64,000 nucleotides of DNA from AP-15 sp963747735 (lineage in GTDB: Bacteria > Pseudomonadota > Alphaproteobacteria > ATCC43930 > CGMCC-115725): the NCBI GenBank assembly GCA_963747735.1, contig CAVVGE010000007.1, positions 186,001 through 250,000 on the forward strand, in the 5' to 3' direction. The first letter of the stretch is position 1. Each line of letters starts with the position of its first letter. A model generated the notes under the pieces. It saw only the letters and a program-made list of their open reading frames with translations. It ran no database searches and was not told where the DNA came from. This document shows, piece by piece, positions 26,243 to 34,069 of this stretch. The translations under genes were made by a program, and so were the position numbers.

Positions 26243-27480
26243 TCCGAAGCTTTTGGCGCGCTTTCGGCCCAGCGCCGCATCAAGGCGTTCGACGGGCGGG
26301 TTTCGTCGGCGAGCTTTTGCGCGGTCTCGATGCCGGCGACCGGCAGGCCCTTCGGGTCGAGCAAGCCGATCTGAACGAGGACGCTCGCCTGGTCCCAATA
26401 GATGTGCTCATGGCACAATTTGCCGCCGCGGAACTTGACGATCGCGATCGTCGGCACCTCGACATAGCGCCCGGTCGGCGGCACACCGGGCAGCATAAAG
26501 TCGATCTCGGTGTCGTGGGTGAAACAGAACAGCATCTCGTCGACGACGCAATCGGCGCCGACCGTGCGCGAGATCGGCACCAGGTGCGTGTCCTTCGGCA
26601 ATTTCGGGATGAAGTGGTTGGCATAAAACCGCGCGAGGTCGCGCGCACCGACCCCGCCGGTCATGACCGGCACATGGTTGACATAGGGGTCGGCCACCAT
26701 CGTGCGCATCGTCGCATCCACATCGCGGGTGCCGAACTCGTAGGTGGTGTGCGCCTCCCACAGCTTTTCGAGGTCGTAAGCGGGTCCCAGCACCCGGCGC
26801 AGCAGCGCGATCGAGCGGGAATGGGCGAGGTTTGCCGAAGGCTTGTCCCAATCGCCGCCATCCGGCCGGTTGAAGCCGTGGCGCGCGCCGGGATAGGTGT
26901 AGATTTGGATGTCGGGGCGGCCGGCGAGCGCCTCCTTGACGCGCACGACCGACGCGGCCGGGACATAATCGTCGTTTTCGGCGAAATGCAGCACCATCGG
27001 GCCGGCAATCCGGGGGGCGAGACCGAGTGCCGCATCGATCCCAACGCCGTAATAGGCGACCGCGCAATCGACCCCCGACTGCGCCGCGGCCTGCCAGGCG
27101 AGACCGCCGCCGAGGCAGAACCCGAGGACGCCGATCTTGCCGGTGCATTCGGGGCGGGCGCGCAATGCGGACACGGTTTGAGCAATGTCGGGAAGGGCGG
27201 CGGCGCGGTCGAATTTCTCGTAGAGCGCGAGCATCTTTTGCCGGCCGGCATCGTCCTGGGCGAGGTCGACACCCGGCTCGATCCGCCAATAGAGGTCGGG
27301 GCAGAGCGTCACATAGCCTTCCTCGGCATAAAGGTCGGCCATGTCGCGCATGTGCCGGTCGAGGCCGAAAGCGGTGTGCAGCAGCACGAGGCCGGGCCCC
27401 GCCCCGGCTTCGGGCAATGCCAGCCAGCCCGAAAAGCGGCGGCCGTCGGCGGCGGCGATTTCGATCTTCTGCCCGGCCAT
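26239..27480 (-). CDS. Dienelactone hydrolase fused to a SnoaL/NTF2-like domain
   Basis: 413 residues in two domains. Residues 1-230 are a dienelactone hydrolase: nucleophile motif GFCLGGGLAW, acid in ENDDYVP, and His in PGARHGFNRPD, so the Cys-Asp-His triad is complete. Residues about 240-390 form a SnoaL-like cone (YEFGTRDVDATMRTMVADPY, and HEHIYWDQASVLVQIGLLD). It probably hydrolyses a lactone or ester, with the second domain possibly shaping substrate or adding a cyclase/hydratase function. Stand-alone versions of each domain are common, while the fusion is less so. Its stop overlaps the stop of the convergent racemase-like gene by 4 bases. Confidence 0.8.
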   Translation of the reverse strand: MAGQKIEIAAADGRRFSGWLALPEAGAGPGLVLLHTAFGLDRHMRDMADLYAEEGYVTLCPDLYWRIEPGVDLAQDDAGRQKMLALYEKFDRAAALPDIAQTVSALRARPECTGKIGVLGFCLGGGLAWQAAAQSGVDCAVAYYGVGIDAALGLAPRIAGPMVLHFAENDDYVPAASVVRVKEALAGRPDIQIYTYPGARHGFNRPDGGDWDKPSANLAHSRSIALLRRVLGPAYDLEKLWEAHTTYEFGTRDVDATMRTMVADPYVNHVPVMTGGVGARDLARFYANHFIPKLPKDTHLVPISRTVGADCVVDEMLFCFTHDTEIDFMLPGVPPTGRYVEVPTIAIVKFRGGKLCHEHIYWDQASVLVQIGLLDPKGLPVAGIETAQKLADETRPSNALMRRWAESAPKASD

Positions 27481-27856
27481 CGCATCCTCCCCCGATCACG
27501 CAGCGCGGCGGCAGTATCTACGGCGGCAGGGCCGCGGCAAAGGCCGCGGGTCCGCTCAAATCGGAAAGGCTGAAAACCTGTCGTTCCGGGATGCCCGGAG
27601 GGCAGGCCCGGAATCCATGAACGTCGCGTTCGCCCCCTATGATCACGACAAGGTCGTCTTGGATTCCAGGCTCGCGAGGCGGCACCCTCGCGCCCCGGAA
27701 CAACTCGCTTCGGATTTCTTCACACCCGCAAAACGCGAGGAGCCCCGGTGCCCACAAGCATCGCCGTTCCCTCGTTCTGCGGCCGCCCACAGGACCGGGT
27801 CCCGGCTTTCGCCTCGAACGCCAATGAACCGGGGACGTTGTGCCGCCTCGCGCCGC
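27481..27856. repeat. Intergenic region with dispersed-repeat-like palindromes
   Basis: This 376-base gap holds no credible gene. At 27578-27720 imperfect inverted segments alternate: GGAATCCATG on one side and TTGGATTCCAGG about 45 bases on, with CCGGGATGCCCGG-like arms around them. The pattern is that of a dispersed palindromic element. No function beyond a folded transcript end is evident. Confidence 0.5.
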
Positions 27857-28222
27857 TCACTTCGCCTTTGGCTGCCATAGCCCGAGGGCGGCGCCGGTCG
27901 GATCGACGATGATCGAGAACGAGCCCGCACCCACGACCTCGGTCGGCTCGCGCATGATCGTGGCGCCGAGCGATTGCGCCTTTTGCGTTGCCGCGGCGAG
28001 GTCGTCGACCAGCACATAGGCGAGCCAGGCCGAGGACGCGCCCGGCACCGGATGCTGCATCATGCCGCCGCCGGTGCCTTCGCCGACATCGATCATCGTG
28101 TATTTCATGCCGCCGCCGACATCCTCGTCATGCAGCCGCCAGCCGAACAGCGTTTGATAAAAAGATTTCGCCTTGCCGACATCGGTGGTGGCGAGCTCGA
28201 CATGCACAAACGGATTGGCCAT
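27857..28222 (-). CDS. Small VOC-family protein (glyoxalase-like)
   Basis: 121 residues with the paired half-folds typical of this group: FVHVELATTDVGKAKSFYQT, LFGWRLHDED, and SSAWLAYVLVDDLAAATQKA. It ends in VDPTGAALGLWQPK. AAGGAGGCGGTC precedes the ATG and acts as ribosome-binding site. Proteins of this sort are often annotated as glyoxalase/bleomycin-resistance or lactoylglutathione-lyase-like, but the substrate is unknown. It marks the left edge of the accessory island. Confidence 0.8.
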   Translation of the reverse strand: MANPFVHVELATTDVGKAKSFYQTLFGWRLHDEDVGGGMKYTMIDVGEGTGGGMMQHPVPGASSAWLAYVLVDDLAAATQKAQSLGATIMREPTEVVGAGSFSIIVDPTGAALGLWQPKAK

Positions 28223-28677
28223 GACCGCCTCCTTTGCTTCAGCCTTCGGTGTTCCCCCGCATACGCCCGAACCCGCCGTGGGTTCCGTGACGCTAACGTG
28301 ACAAGCCGCCCGCGCCCCCCCGGCTGGCTGTTCTCGCTGTTATTTGCAGGAAAAAAGCAGCCAGCCGCACAGAGAGTCGGCAGTGGAGGCGCGCCTGACG
28401 CCCATCTCGATCGGCCTAGCAGCCTCCGCGCCGTGCTGTTTCTGCAATGAATCTGCAAGCAGGCTCTTTCGCCCCTACAATCCGACACACCCGGCGTTGC
28501 GAGCGCCGGTAAGCGCGCCTTTATAGCATGCGAATATGGCAATTTCTGGGTTGGTCTTTGCGGTGCCTTAGCCGCGGTGGAGCGAGGCCCCAGGCGTCTC
28601 AGGCGACGCCGATAGAAAATATCAATTATTTTCTGCGCTAATGTAGATTGAGCCCGCTGACAAACAGGGACATCGAC
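28223..28677. other. Gene-free left flank of the defence island
   Basis: A 455-base stretch without a supportable gene. A 10-base inverted repeat (CGGCTGGCTG at 28321-28330 and its complement at 28358-28367, loop 27) could form a hairpin. Base composition becomes markedly more AT-rich towards 28600-28650, suggesting a junction with transferred DNA. I see no tRNA, integrase or obvious attachment site. Confidence 0.4.
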
Positions 28678-29145
28678 GTGAGCCAGCACCTCATCGGCCG
28701 CTATCTCAACGAGCTTTCCGACCTCAAACAAGTCTCCGGTGCGGTGCGCGAGTCGGTGGTCAGCGAGGCGTTTAAGACCCTGCTGAAGGATTGGGGCCGG
28801 TCTAAGGACCTTATTTTCGTCCCGCAATACGAGATTGAGGCACCGACGCGCGAGCGCCGCTATGTGGACGGCGCGTTGCTGCATGAGTTGCGCGTCCCGT
28901 TCGGCTTTTGGGAGGCGAAGGACGAGGAGGACGACCTCGACGCGGAGATTCAGCGGAAATTTCGGCGCGGTTATCCGCAAGACAATATTGTCTTCGAGGA
29001 TTCTGAAGAAGCCGTCTTAATCCACGAGCACGTTAAATATTCCGTGAAGTTTTCTCGCGCGGCCCGACGAGTTGCGATGAAGGCCAACATTCGTGTCGGC
29101 AAGTCAAGGGACGCCTTGCGCCGGCCTGACACGTTCCCGGCATAG
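28678..29145 (+). pseudogene. Truncated type ISP restriction-modification enzyme (nuclease domain only)
   Basis: 155 residues from a GTG at 28678 (AGGGA upstream). Residues 1-120 match the N-terminal nuclease of single-chain type ISP restriction enzymes: LKQVSGAVRESVVSEAFK, YVDGALLHELRVPFG, FWEAKDEEDDLDAEIQ and FRRGYPQDNIVFEDSEEAVL. The PD-(D/E)xK pattern (D in VDGALL, E-A-K) is present. Intact enzymes have well over 1000 residues, with helicase, methyltransferase and target-recognition domains. Here the sequence leaves the family after VLIHEH and soon ends. Without its methyltransferase the protein cannot act as a restriction system, and loss of nuclease function is likely. Confidence 0.7.
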
Positions 29146-29206
29146 AAGGGCGCCTGACAGAAATCCGCGCAGCTCCAAATCCGCCCTGTCCATCAACCTC
29201 CGTACT

Positions 29207-30271
29207 CTACTCTACAGCGATCACCGGTTTGTATACCTCCACCGGCGCATTGAGGAACGCGGCAGCCACGCCCTCGCCATGAACCCTTACGGCGTCCTCG
29301 GCGGCATTGGGTAATAAATCGACCGCTCGACGCCAATCGTCGAGCTTGATCGTTGCGGCGTCTTGCGGCGCGTCGATGCGCAGCAGGCGCTCCCTGCCAA
29401 TCAGCAAGCCGGCTTGACCGAGCGCATTCTGCGACTGGAGCCTCATGGCGCCGAGAAAGATGTCGTACCAATGCAAGAGTCCGCCAAGGGCCACCTTCGA
29501 GCCGGCAACGTTGTAAGGAGCGTCGCCGCATCCGATCGACAGGATCTTGATCCGAGACCGATCGACATCGAAGGAGGTCAGGGCCTCGACCAACGCGATC
29601 ATGATCGGGTTGTTGGCCCAGACACCGCCGTCGACGAAGGTGTAACCACCGTCGCGCAGCGACCGGAAATAGGTCGGCGCCGCCGAGGTCGCGAGCCCCA
29701 CCTTCACCATCGGTTCGCGCAGGTCTCGGCGATAGTCGGGGTGGTGCGGGGTCTTGAAGATATAGACCTCGCCGAACTCACCGTCGAACGACGGAATGCA
29801 CAGCCGCTTCGTCCCCGAGCCGAACTTTCTGTCGCCGAGCGCGTCGCGCAGCACGCGCGCCAGATTCTGCTGATCGTAGGCGTAGCGGATGCCACGCCGC
29901 CATGATCTCAGTCGGCGGACGACGCGCCCGACGAGACCGGGAGGGCCGGGTGGAAAGATGTCGCAACCGCGCTCGACATAGAGCTTGAGCAGATCGGCGG
30001 CGGAGAGACCGGCGGCAAGGCCCAGAGCAAGGATGCCGCCGGTTGAGGTGCCGGCGATGAGATCGAAATAGCCTCCCACGGAACCGCCGCCGAGGTAGCG
30101 CGCTTCCAGTCCCGCGAGGACAGCAGCGGGGAAAATCCCGCGGATGCCGCCGCCATCAAGGGAAAGGATGCGAAAGTCCCGGTCCGCCGGCCAAGGGAGC
30201 GGAACAGCACGCGTAAGTCGCGTTCCCGCTGATCGGGGCTGCGGCCGTCCGTCGGCCCTGTCATCTGGCAT
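29207..30271 (-). CDS. capV: CBASS effector: patatin-like phospholipase CapV
   Basis: 354 residues from the ATG at 30271. It has the patatin oxyanion loop LDGGGIRGIFPAAVL, nucleophile motif GTSTGG and catalytic Asp in DGGVWANNP. CapV-type effectors are switched on by the cyclic nucleotide made by the neighbouring CD-NTase and degrade membrane phospholipids, killing the infected cell. The gene is third in a minus-strand operon CD-NTase, E2-like, CapV. The start is in a frame overlapping the E2-like gene. An alternative start would be a later codon near LPWPADRDF, because the first 35 residues look unconserved. Confidence 0.88.
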   Translation of the reverse strand: MPDDRADGRPQPRSAGTRLTRAVPLPWPADRDFRILSLDGGGIRGIFPAAVLAGLEARYLGGGSVGGYFDLIAGTSTGGILALGLAAGLSAADLLKLYVERGCDIFPPGPPGLVGRVVRRLRSWRRGIRYAYDQQNLARVLRDALGDRKFGSGTKRLCIPSFDGEFGEVYIFKTPHHPDYRRDLREPMVKVGLATSAAPTYFRSLRDGGYTFVDGGVWANNPIMIALVEALTSFDVDRSRIKILSIGCGDAPYNVAGSKVALGGLLHWYDIFLGAMRLQSQNALGQAGLLIGRERLLRIDAPQDAATIKLDDWRRAVDLLPNAAEDAVRVHGEGVAAAFLNAPVEVYKPVIAVE

Positions 30272-30735
30272 CGGTTGCGAGGTCGCGGATGGCGTCCTCC
30301 TCCTGTCCAGATGCCGTCGACAAGCCACGCCTCGTAGCAAATGAGCCAGTCGCACGCCCAGGGAACAATGGTCTCGGCGATAGCGTCGGCCGACGACCAT
30401 TCGTCGCCAGCCGGGTCGTATATGCAGAGCACGGATCGTTCGGGCCTGTCCCAACCCCAATAGACGTGCGGCACATCCTCGCCGGTCTTCGGGTGCCGCC
30501 ATTGCAGGGCCGGCTCGACAAGTCGGACGACCGGGATGTACGCGTCGACCATCTCGATCTCGCCGATCCGCCGTCGCGCGATGTAGCTGATCGCCACGGT
30601 ATAGGTTCGCTGCAGTGGTTGCAGCGGCCCGCTCCAAGCGACGAGCCAATCAGCATCGACGACCAGCTTCATATACGGAGCGAGATCGCGCATGCGCGCG
30701 ACCTGCTCGGCGACGGAAAGGCGGCGGCGCGTCAT
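29908..30735 (-). CDS. CBASS E2-like protein (type II-short), frame running into capV
   Basis: The conserved part is residues 1-150: a ubiquitin-conjugating-enzyme-like fold with RTYTVAISYIARRRIG, HVYWGWDRPERSVLCIYDPA and ETIVPWACDWLICYEAWL, ending GGGRHPRPR. Cys104 (SVLCIYDP) fits the catalytic Cys of such proteins. In type II-short CBASS a stand-alone E2 links to or releases the CD-NTase C-terminus to control signalling. The start overlaps the CD-NTase stop (ATGA). After residue 156 the frame continues about 120 residues through the capV start and gene in another phase, with no resemblance to anything, so a lost stop or a frameshift is likely. Confidence 0.78.
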   Translation of the reverse strand: MTRRRLSVAEQVARMRDLAPYMKLVVDADWLVAWSGPLQPLQRTYTVAISYIARRRIGEIEMVDAYIPVVRLVEPALQWRHPKTGEDVPHVYWGWDRPERSVLCIYDPAGDEWSSADAIAETIVPWACDWLICYEAWLVDGIWTGGGRHPRPRNRCQMTGPTDGRSPDQRERDLRVLFRSLGRRTGTFASFPLMAAASAGFSPLLSSRDWKRATSAAVPWEAISISSPAPQPAASLLWALPPVSPPPICSSSMSSAVATSFHPALPVSSGASSAD

Positions 30736-32000
30736 TCACGCGAGCGGCCGAAAAAGGTATGCCGCGGCGTTGTAGCCGTCTGCCGGTTCGTCGCGGCGGC
30801 CGGAGCGACCAAACCGCTCTTGGCCAGATCGAGATGGCTGGTTCTCGGCTGGTAGACGCTGCGGCTGCCGCCGATCTGCCCCAGTCGCTCGGTGAAGGAT
30901 TTGAAGACGGCACCGGTCGCATTTTCACCGAACAGACCCGCCATCACCTCCCGCATCTCCGGCAGATCGCAGTCGCCCTCGGCCAGAAACGCCATCTTGC
31001 CGATAAAGGTCTTGAGGTCCTGAAGGTAGAGCTCCTGTTCCCGCAAAGACCCCGGCCAGCGGTCGGTGAAGCTATCGTCGTTGCAGCGGGGATTCCGTAT
31101 CTCAACCGCCTGGCGCTGCCGATGCGCAGCGTCGATCAGGGCATGCAGATGTTGCGCCTGGTGCAGAACCTCTTCTGTCAGGGTGGTGGTCTGGTTGGCG
31201 GCATCGGCGACGAGCTTGGCCATCATCACCGAGGGCGGCCGCCGCAAGTTCTGGCGCGTATTGTAAGCCACGTTCCGCGCCCGCTTCAGCAGTTGCAACG
31301 CGATGACGGCCTTCGACTTCTGGTGAGCATCCTTGCGGTCGGGCACCGGAATCGCCTCCGCGCGATCCATCACGACGATCAATCCCGAGTCCATCGCGCG
31401 GTCCGCAAAGGCCTTGGCAAAAGCATGGTCGAGCGGCGTCGCCAGCTTGAACCAGTCGGCGAAGCCGAAGGGATTGGCCAGCAGGCTGTATCCCGCAACC
31501 TCGGGGGTTTCCGGCTTGTGATGGAAGATCACGCTGGTCTTGGGCAGCAAATGTCCGAGCAGCACCGCCAGCGTGATGTCGAGGTGCATTCCGTCAGCGT
31601 AGGCGACCGTGACGCAGCGATTTCGACGGGTAGTCCTATTGTAATAGCGTGAGCCGCGCTCGCCACGGATCGCGCGATACAGCAGATCGAGAACCGCTTC
31701 GGGGTTGGCATCCGGGCGAAAGGCGAGCTGCGCGATGATGTCGATGTCGAACTCGTCAGTCCATAGCTTCGAAGCTATGGTGGCGCCGATCGCCATCGAA
31801 CCCTGGGAATACATCAGCGCGACCCGCCCGCAGAGCGGGCTCTCCGGACGATCGAGCCAGTCGTTGATCGCCTCGTAGCGGCTGACGGCCAGATCGTGGT
31901 TGGTCGGGGTGAGCTGAATCCGAATGGCGATATCCGCCAGCAGCATGTCGGCTATCGTCTGAAGAGCGGTGTTATTCGGTAAATCTTTCAAGTAACTCAT
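30732..32000 (-). CDS. CBASS cyclic-oligonucleotide synthase (CD-NTase)
   Basis: 422 residues of the cGAS/DncV-like nucleotidyltransferase superfamily: the G-S motif in YSQGSMAIGATIASKLWTD, the D-x-D pair in EFDIDIIAQL, and a third Asp in ADGMHLDITLAVLL. The C-terminal helical domain ends in a flexible tail (TPRHTFFGRSRE), the sort of end that E2-type partners modify. On phage infection such enzymes make a cyclic di- or trinucleotide. CapV partners usually respond to 3',3'-cGAMP, so this product is likely but unproven. It is the first gene of the operon. Confidence 0.88.
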   Translation of the reverse strand: MSYLKDLPNNTALQTIADMLLADIAIRIQLTPTNHDLAVSRYEAINDWLDRPESPLCGRVALMYSQGSMAIGATIASKLWTDEFDIDIIAQLAFRPDANPEAVLDLLYRAIRGERGSRYYNRTTRRNRCVTVAYADGMHLDITLAVLLGHLLPKTSVIFHHKPETPEVAGYSLLANPFGFADWFKLATPLDHAFAKAFADRAMDSGLIVVMDRAEAIPVPDRKDAHQKSKAVIALQLLKRARNVAYNTRQNLRRPPSVMMAKLVADAANQTTTLTEEVLHQAQHLHALIDAAHRQRQAVEIRNPRCNDDSFTDRWPGSLREQELYLQDLKTFIGKMAFLAEGDCDLPEMREVMAGLFGENATGAVFKSFTERLGQIGGSRSVYQPRTSHLDLAKSGLVAPAAATNRQTATTPRHTFFGRSRE

Positions 32001-32162
32001 AAAAAATCTCCCATCGTAGCTGGCGAGCGGTGCTGCGCCAGCACCCGTACAATACGAGGTGCACCTTCCACATGGTGACCCGACTCGGCATCGTCAAGGC
32101 CTAGGTTTACAATCCGTCAATATCCATATCATATGTAAATCGACGGAGAATGGAGAATCATA
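32001..32162. promoter_or_regulatory. Divergent promoter region between CBASS and the XRE-ImmA/PIN pair
   Basis: A 162-base AT-rich gap between two divergent operons. It holds an inverted repeat CATAT-C-ATATG at 32125-32135, and an outer TTTACA (32106-32111)/TGTAAA (32134-32139) pair, overlapping the region just before the XRE gene. A helix-turn-helix protein encoded immediately downstream could bind here and control both directions. GGAG at 32152 fits as ribosome-binding site for the gene at 32163. Confidence 0.4.
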
Positions 32163-33230
32163 ATGCTAGGACAACGTCTTAAGATTGCACGGACGGCGGC
32201 AGGCCTGTCGCTCCGTGATCTTTCTGACAGAATTGGAAACCAGGTCTCGGCGCAGATGATCGGGCGCTACGAGCACGACGAGACGATGCCGGGATCCACC
32301 GTGCTGATCGCGCTCGCGGACGCGCTTGGCGTGTCGGAGAACTATCTGCTGGATCCAAGCGATCTTCGCCTTGAAAGCATCGAGTTTCGCAAGAAGCGCC
32401 TGACGAGCCGCAAGGAAGAGGCTGCGGTCGAGGCGGCGGTGCTTGATGCGGTCGAGCGCTATCTGACGATCGAGGACATCGTTGGCGCCGCGAGCGCGGT
32501 TTGGGCGCCGCCGGCCGGCGTTCCTTTTCGCACGCGCAGCTACGATGAAGCCGAAAACGCCGCCAGCCGGCTGCGCAATCAGTGGAACCTCGGTCTTGAT
32601 GCTATCCCCAACTTCGCCGAGTTTCTTGAGGAACAGGGCATCAAGGTCATCATGCTCCCGCTACCGGGGTCAGTCTCCGGCCTCATGGCGCGCATCCGCC
32701 GCAATGACGGTCGCATGGTACCCGTGATCGTCGTAAATGAAACGCATACGGGCGAGCGGCAGCGGCTGACGCTCGCGCACGAGCTCGGCCATCTCGTGCT
32801 CGATGTTGCGCCGAATCTCGACGATGAGCAGGCGTCGTTCCGATTCGGCGGCGCCTTTCTTATGCCCGCTGAATTGATTTGGGCCGAGGTCGGCCGGAAC
32901 CGCCATGCACTGCCCGTGGGCGAGCTCCTTGAGCTCAAACGGGTGTTCGGTGTCAGCGCCCAGGCCATCGCGTATCGGTGCAAGGACCTCGGCATCATCG
33001 GTCCCGGCGTCTACCGCATCTTGTTCCAGACCTTCGCTCGCCTTGGCTGGCGCTCGCCGCCTTATGAGGAGCCTCATCCGTTGCCAGCGGAAAAGCCTCA
33101 TCGGTTTCGACGCCTCTGCTTTCGCGCAGCCGCTGAACGATTGACGTCCGACGTCAAGGTTGCCGAATTGCTCCGCGTCAGTCTTCGCGAACTCGATCGC
33201 GAGATGGCAGCCTCGTCCACGCCCTGCTGA
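32163..33230 (+). CDS. XRE-family regulator fused to an ImmA/IrrE metalloprotease domain
   Basis: 355 residues. An N-terminal helix-turn-helix (residues 1-65, RLKIARTAAGLSLRDLSDRI) is followed by an ImmA/IrrE peptidase with the zinc motif LAHELGHLVLD near residue 205 and the downstream FGGAFLMPAEL glutamate region. Such XRE-ImmA proteins act as protease-linked regulators or antitoxins in phage defence and toxin-antitoxin loci. The start ATG at 32163 has GGAG upstream. It is coupled to the PIN gene by a TGATG overlap and divergent from CBASS. Confidence 0.85.
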   Translation: MLGQRLKIARTAAGLSLRDLSDRIGNQVSAQMIGRYEHDETMPGSTVLIALADALGVSENYLLDPSDLRLESIEFRKKRLTSRKEEAAVEAAVLDAVERYLTIEDIVGAASAVWAPPAGVPFRTRSYDEAENAASRLRNQWNLGLDAIPNFAEFLEEQGIKVIMLPLPGSVSGLMARIRRNDGRMVPVIVVNETHTGERQRLTLAHELGHLVLDVAPNLDDEQASFRFGGAFLMPAELIWAEVGRNRHALPVGELLELKRVFGVSAQAIAYRCKDLGIIGPGVYRILFQTFARLGWRSPPYEEPHPLPAEKPHRFRRLCFRAAAERLTSDVKVAELLRVSLRELDREMAASSTPC

Positions 33231-33736
33231 TGCGCGTTCTGGTCTCAGATACGTCGGTCTTGATCGATCTTGAGCGAGGTGGCCTGCTCGAGAGAGCGTT
33301 CAGCCTGCCGTGGGAGTTTGCGGTCCCTGATTTGCTCTACAAGCGCGAGCTTCGCGACCACAACGGCCCCACCCTTCAACGGCTCGGCCTTCGCATTGAA
33401 GCTCTCGATGAGGCGGGCGTGCGCTTGGCCCTCGGCTATCAGGTGCGCGTGCCCGCGCTCTCGCTGCCTGACACCTTCGCCATCACATTGGCGAAGCTCA
33501 ACGGGTGGATTCTTCTCGCCGGAGACGGCGAACTTCGGCGCCTCGCAGCGGTTGAGGTAGTCGAACATCACGGTGTCCTGTGGGTACTCGATCAATTGCT
33601 GGAGCATGGCAAGGTCGACGTCCAAATCCTCCACGACGCTCTTACGGCCATCGCCACCCATCCGCGATGTCGGCTTCCTGCTAGAGATGTCCAGGAGCGC
33701 CTCGACCGCTATTCTGCTGCATTTATCCGACGCTGA
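33230..33736 (+). CDS. PIN-domain-like protein, probable toxin partner of XRE-ImmA
   Basis: 168 residues. The start VLVSDTSVLIDLERGGLLE has the first acidic residue of a PIN ribonuclease, and LPDTFAITLAKLNGWILLAGDGELRRLA carries the later conserved Asp pair. PIN toxins cleave RNA. The gene directly abuts the XRE-ImmA gene (start overlaps the stop), as toxin and antitoxin genes do. An additional Glu-rich helix (LYKRELRDHNG) fits the remaining acidic position. Catalytic activity and the exact family have not been shown. Confidence 0.78.
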   Translation: MRVLVSDTSVLIDLERGGLLERAFSLPWEFAVPDLLYKRELRDHNGPTLQRLGLRIEALDEAGVRLALGYQVRVPALSLPDTFAITLAKLNGWILLAGDGELRRLAAVEVVEHHGVLWVLDQLLEHGKVDVQILHDALTAIATHPRCRLPARDVQERLDRYSAAFIRR

Positions 33737-34069
33737 CGACTTTGGCGACCACCATTCTCGCGACGTGAAAGTCGTGCGGCGCTCGACAAGGTCGCGACAT
33801 CACACGCTGGCTGCCCTCGCTTGCCGATGGCGGACGACCACCATGCGAGGCTCCAGCAAGGGCATCCTCAACCCCGTTGGGGCAATCGGCAAATCAGGGT
33901 ATTCTCGGACAGGAAGGCGAAGGAAGAAGCGTTTTTGTCTGCACAGTTCCTACACAGGCGATTGATAGCATAAATATGCAAAGCAAATTCAATATGTTAC
34001 AAAGGCTCCATCCTAGCGCCGGGATGGCGAGACCGGCGGGGAACCGTGGCTCCCACTGGCGAGCGGCCA
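33737..34069. other. Gene-free right flank of the defence island
   Basis: 333 bases in which I see no gene, RNA or clear repeat. The segment 33960-34010 is unusually AT-rich. It ends at the stop of the convergent FAD oxidoreductase. Confidence 0.4.

Noticed and set aside
28320..28620. A tRNA or attachment site at the left edge of the defence island
   Set aside because: I could not find a cloverleaf, CCA end or direct repeat matching the right edge; only a simple hairpin is visible.
30272..30649. A 480-residue capV starting upstream in the E2-like gene
   Set aside because: The added N-terminus is an Arg-rich shadow of the E2-like gene; the patatin fold starts after the ATG at 30271.
33573..33965. 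Small frame after the PIN gene
   Set aside because: It overlaps the PIN gene in another phase, and its translation has no motif or codon pattern of a gene.
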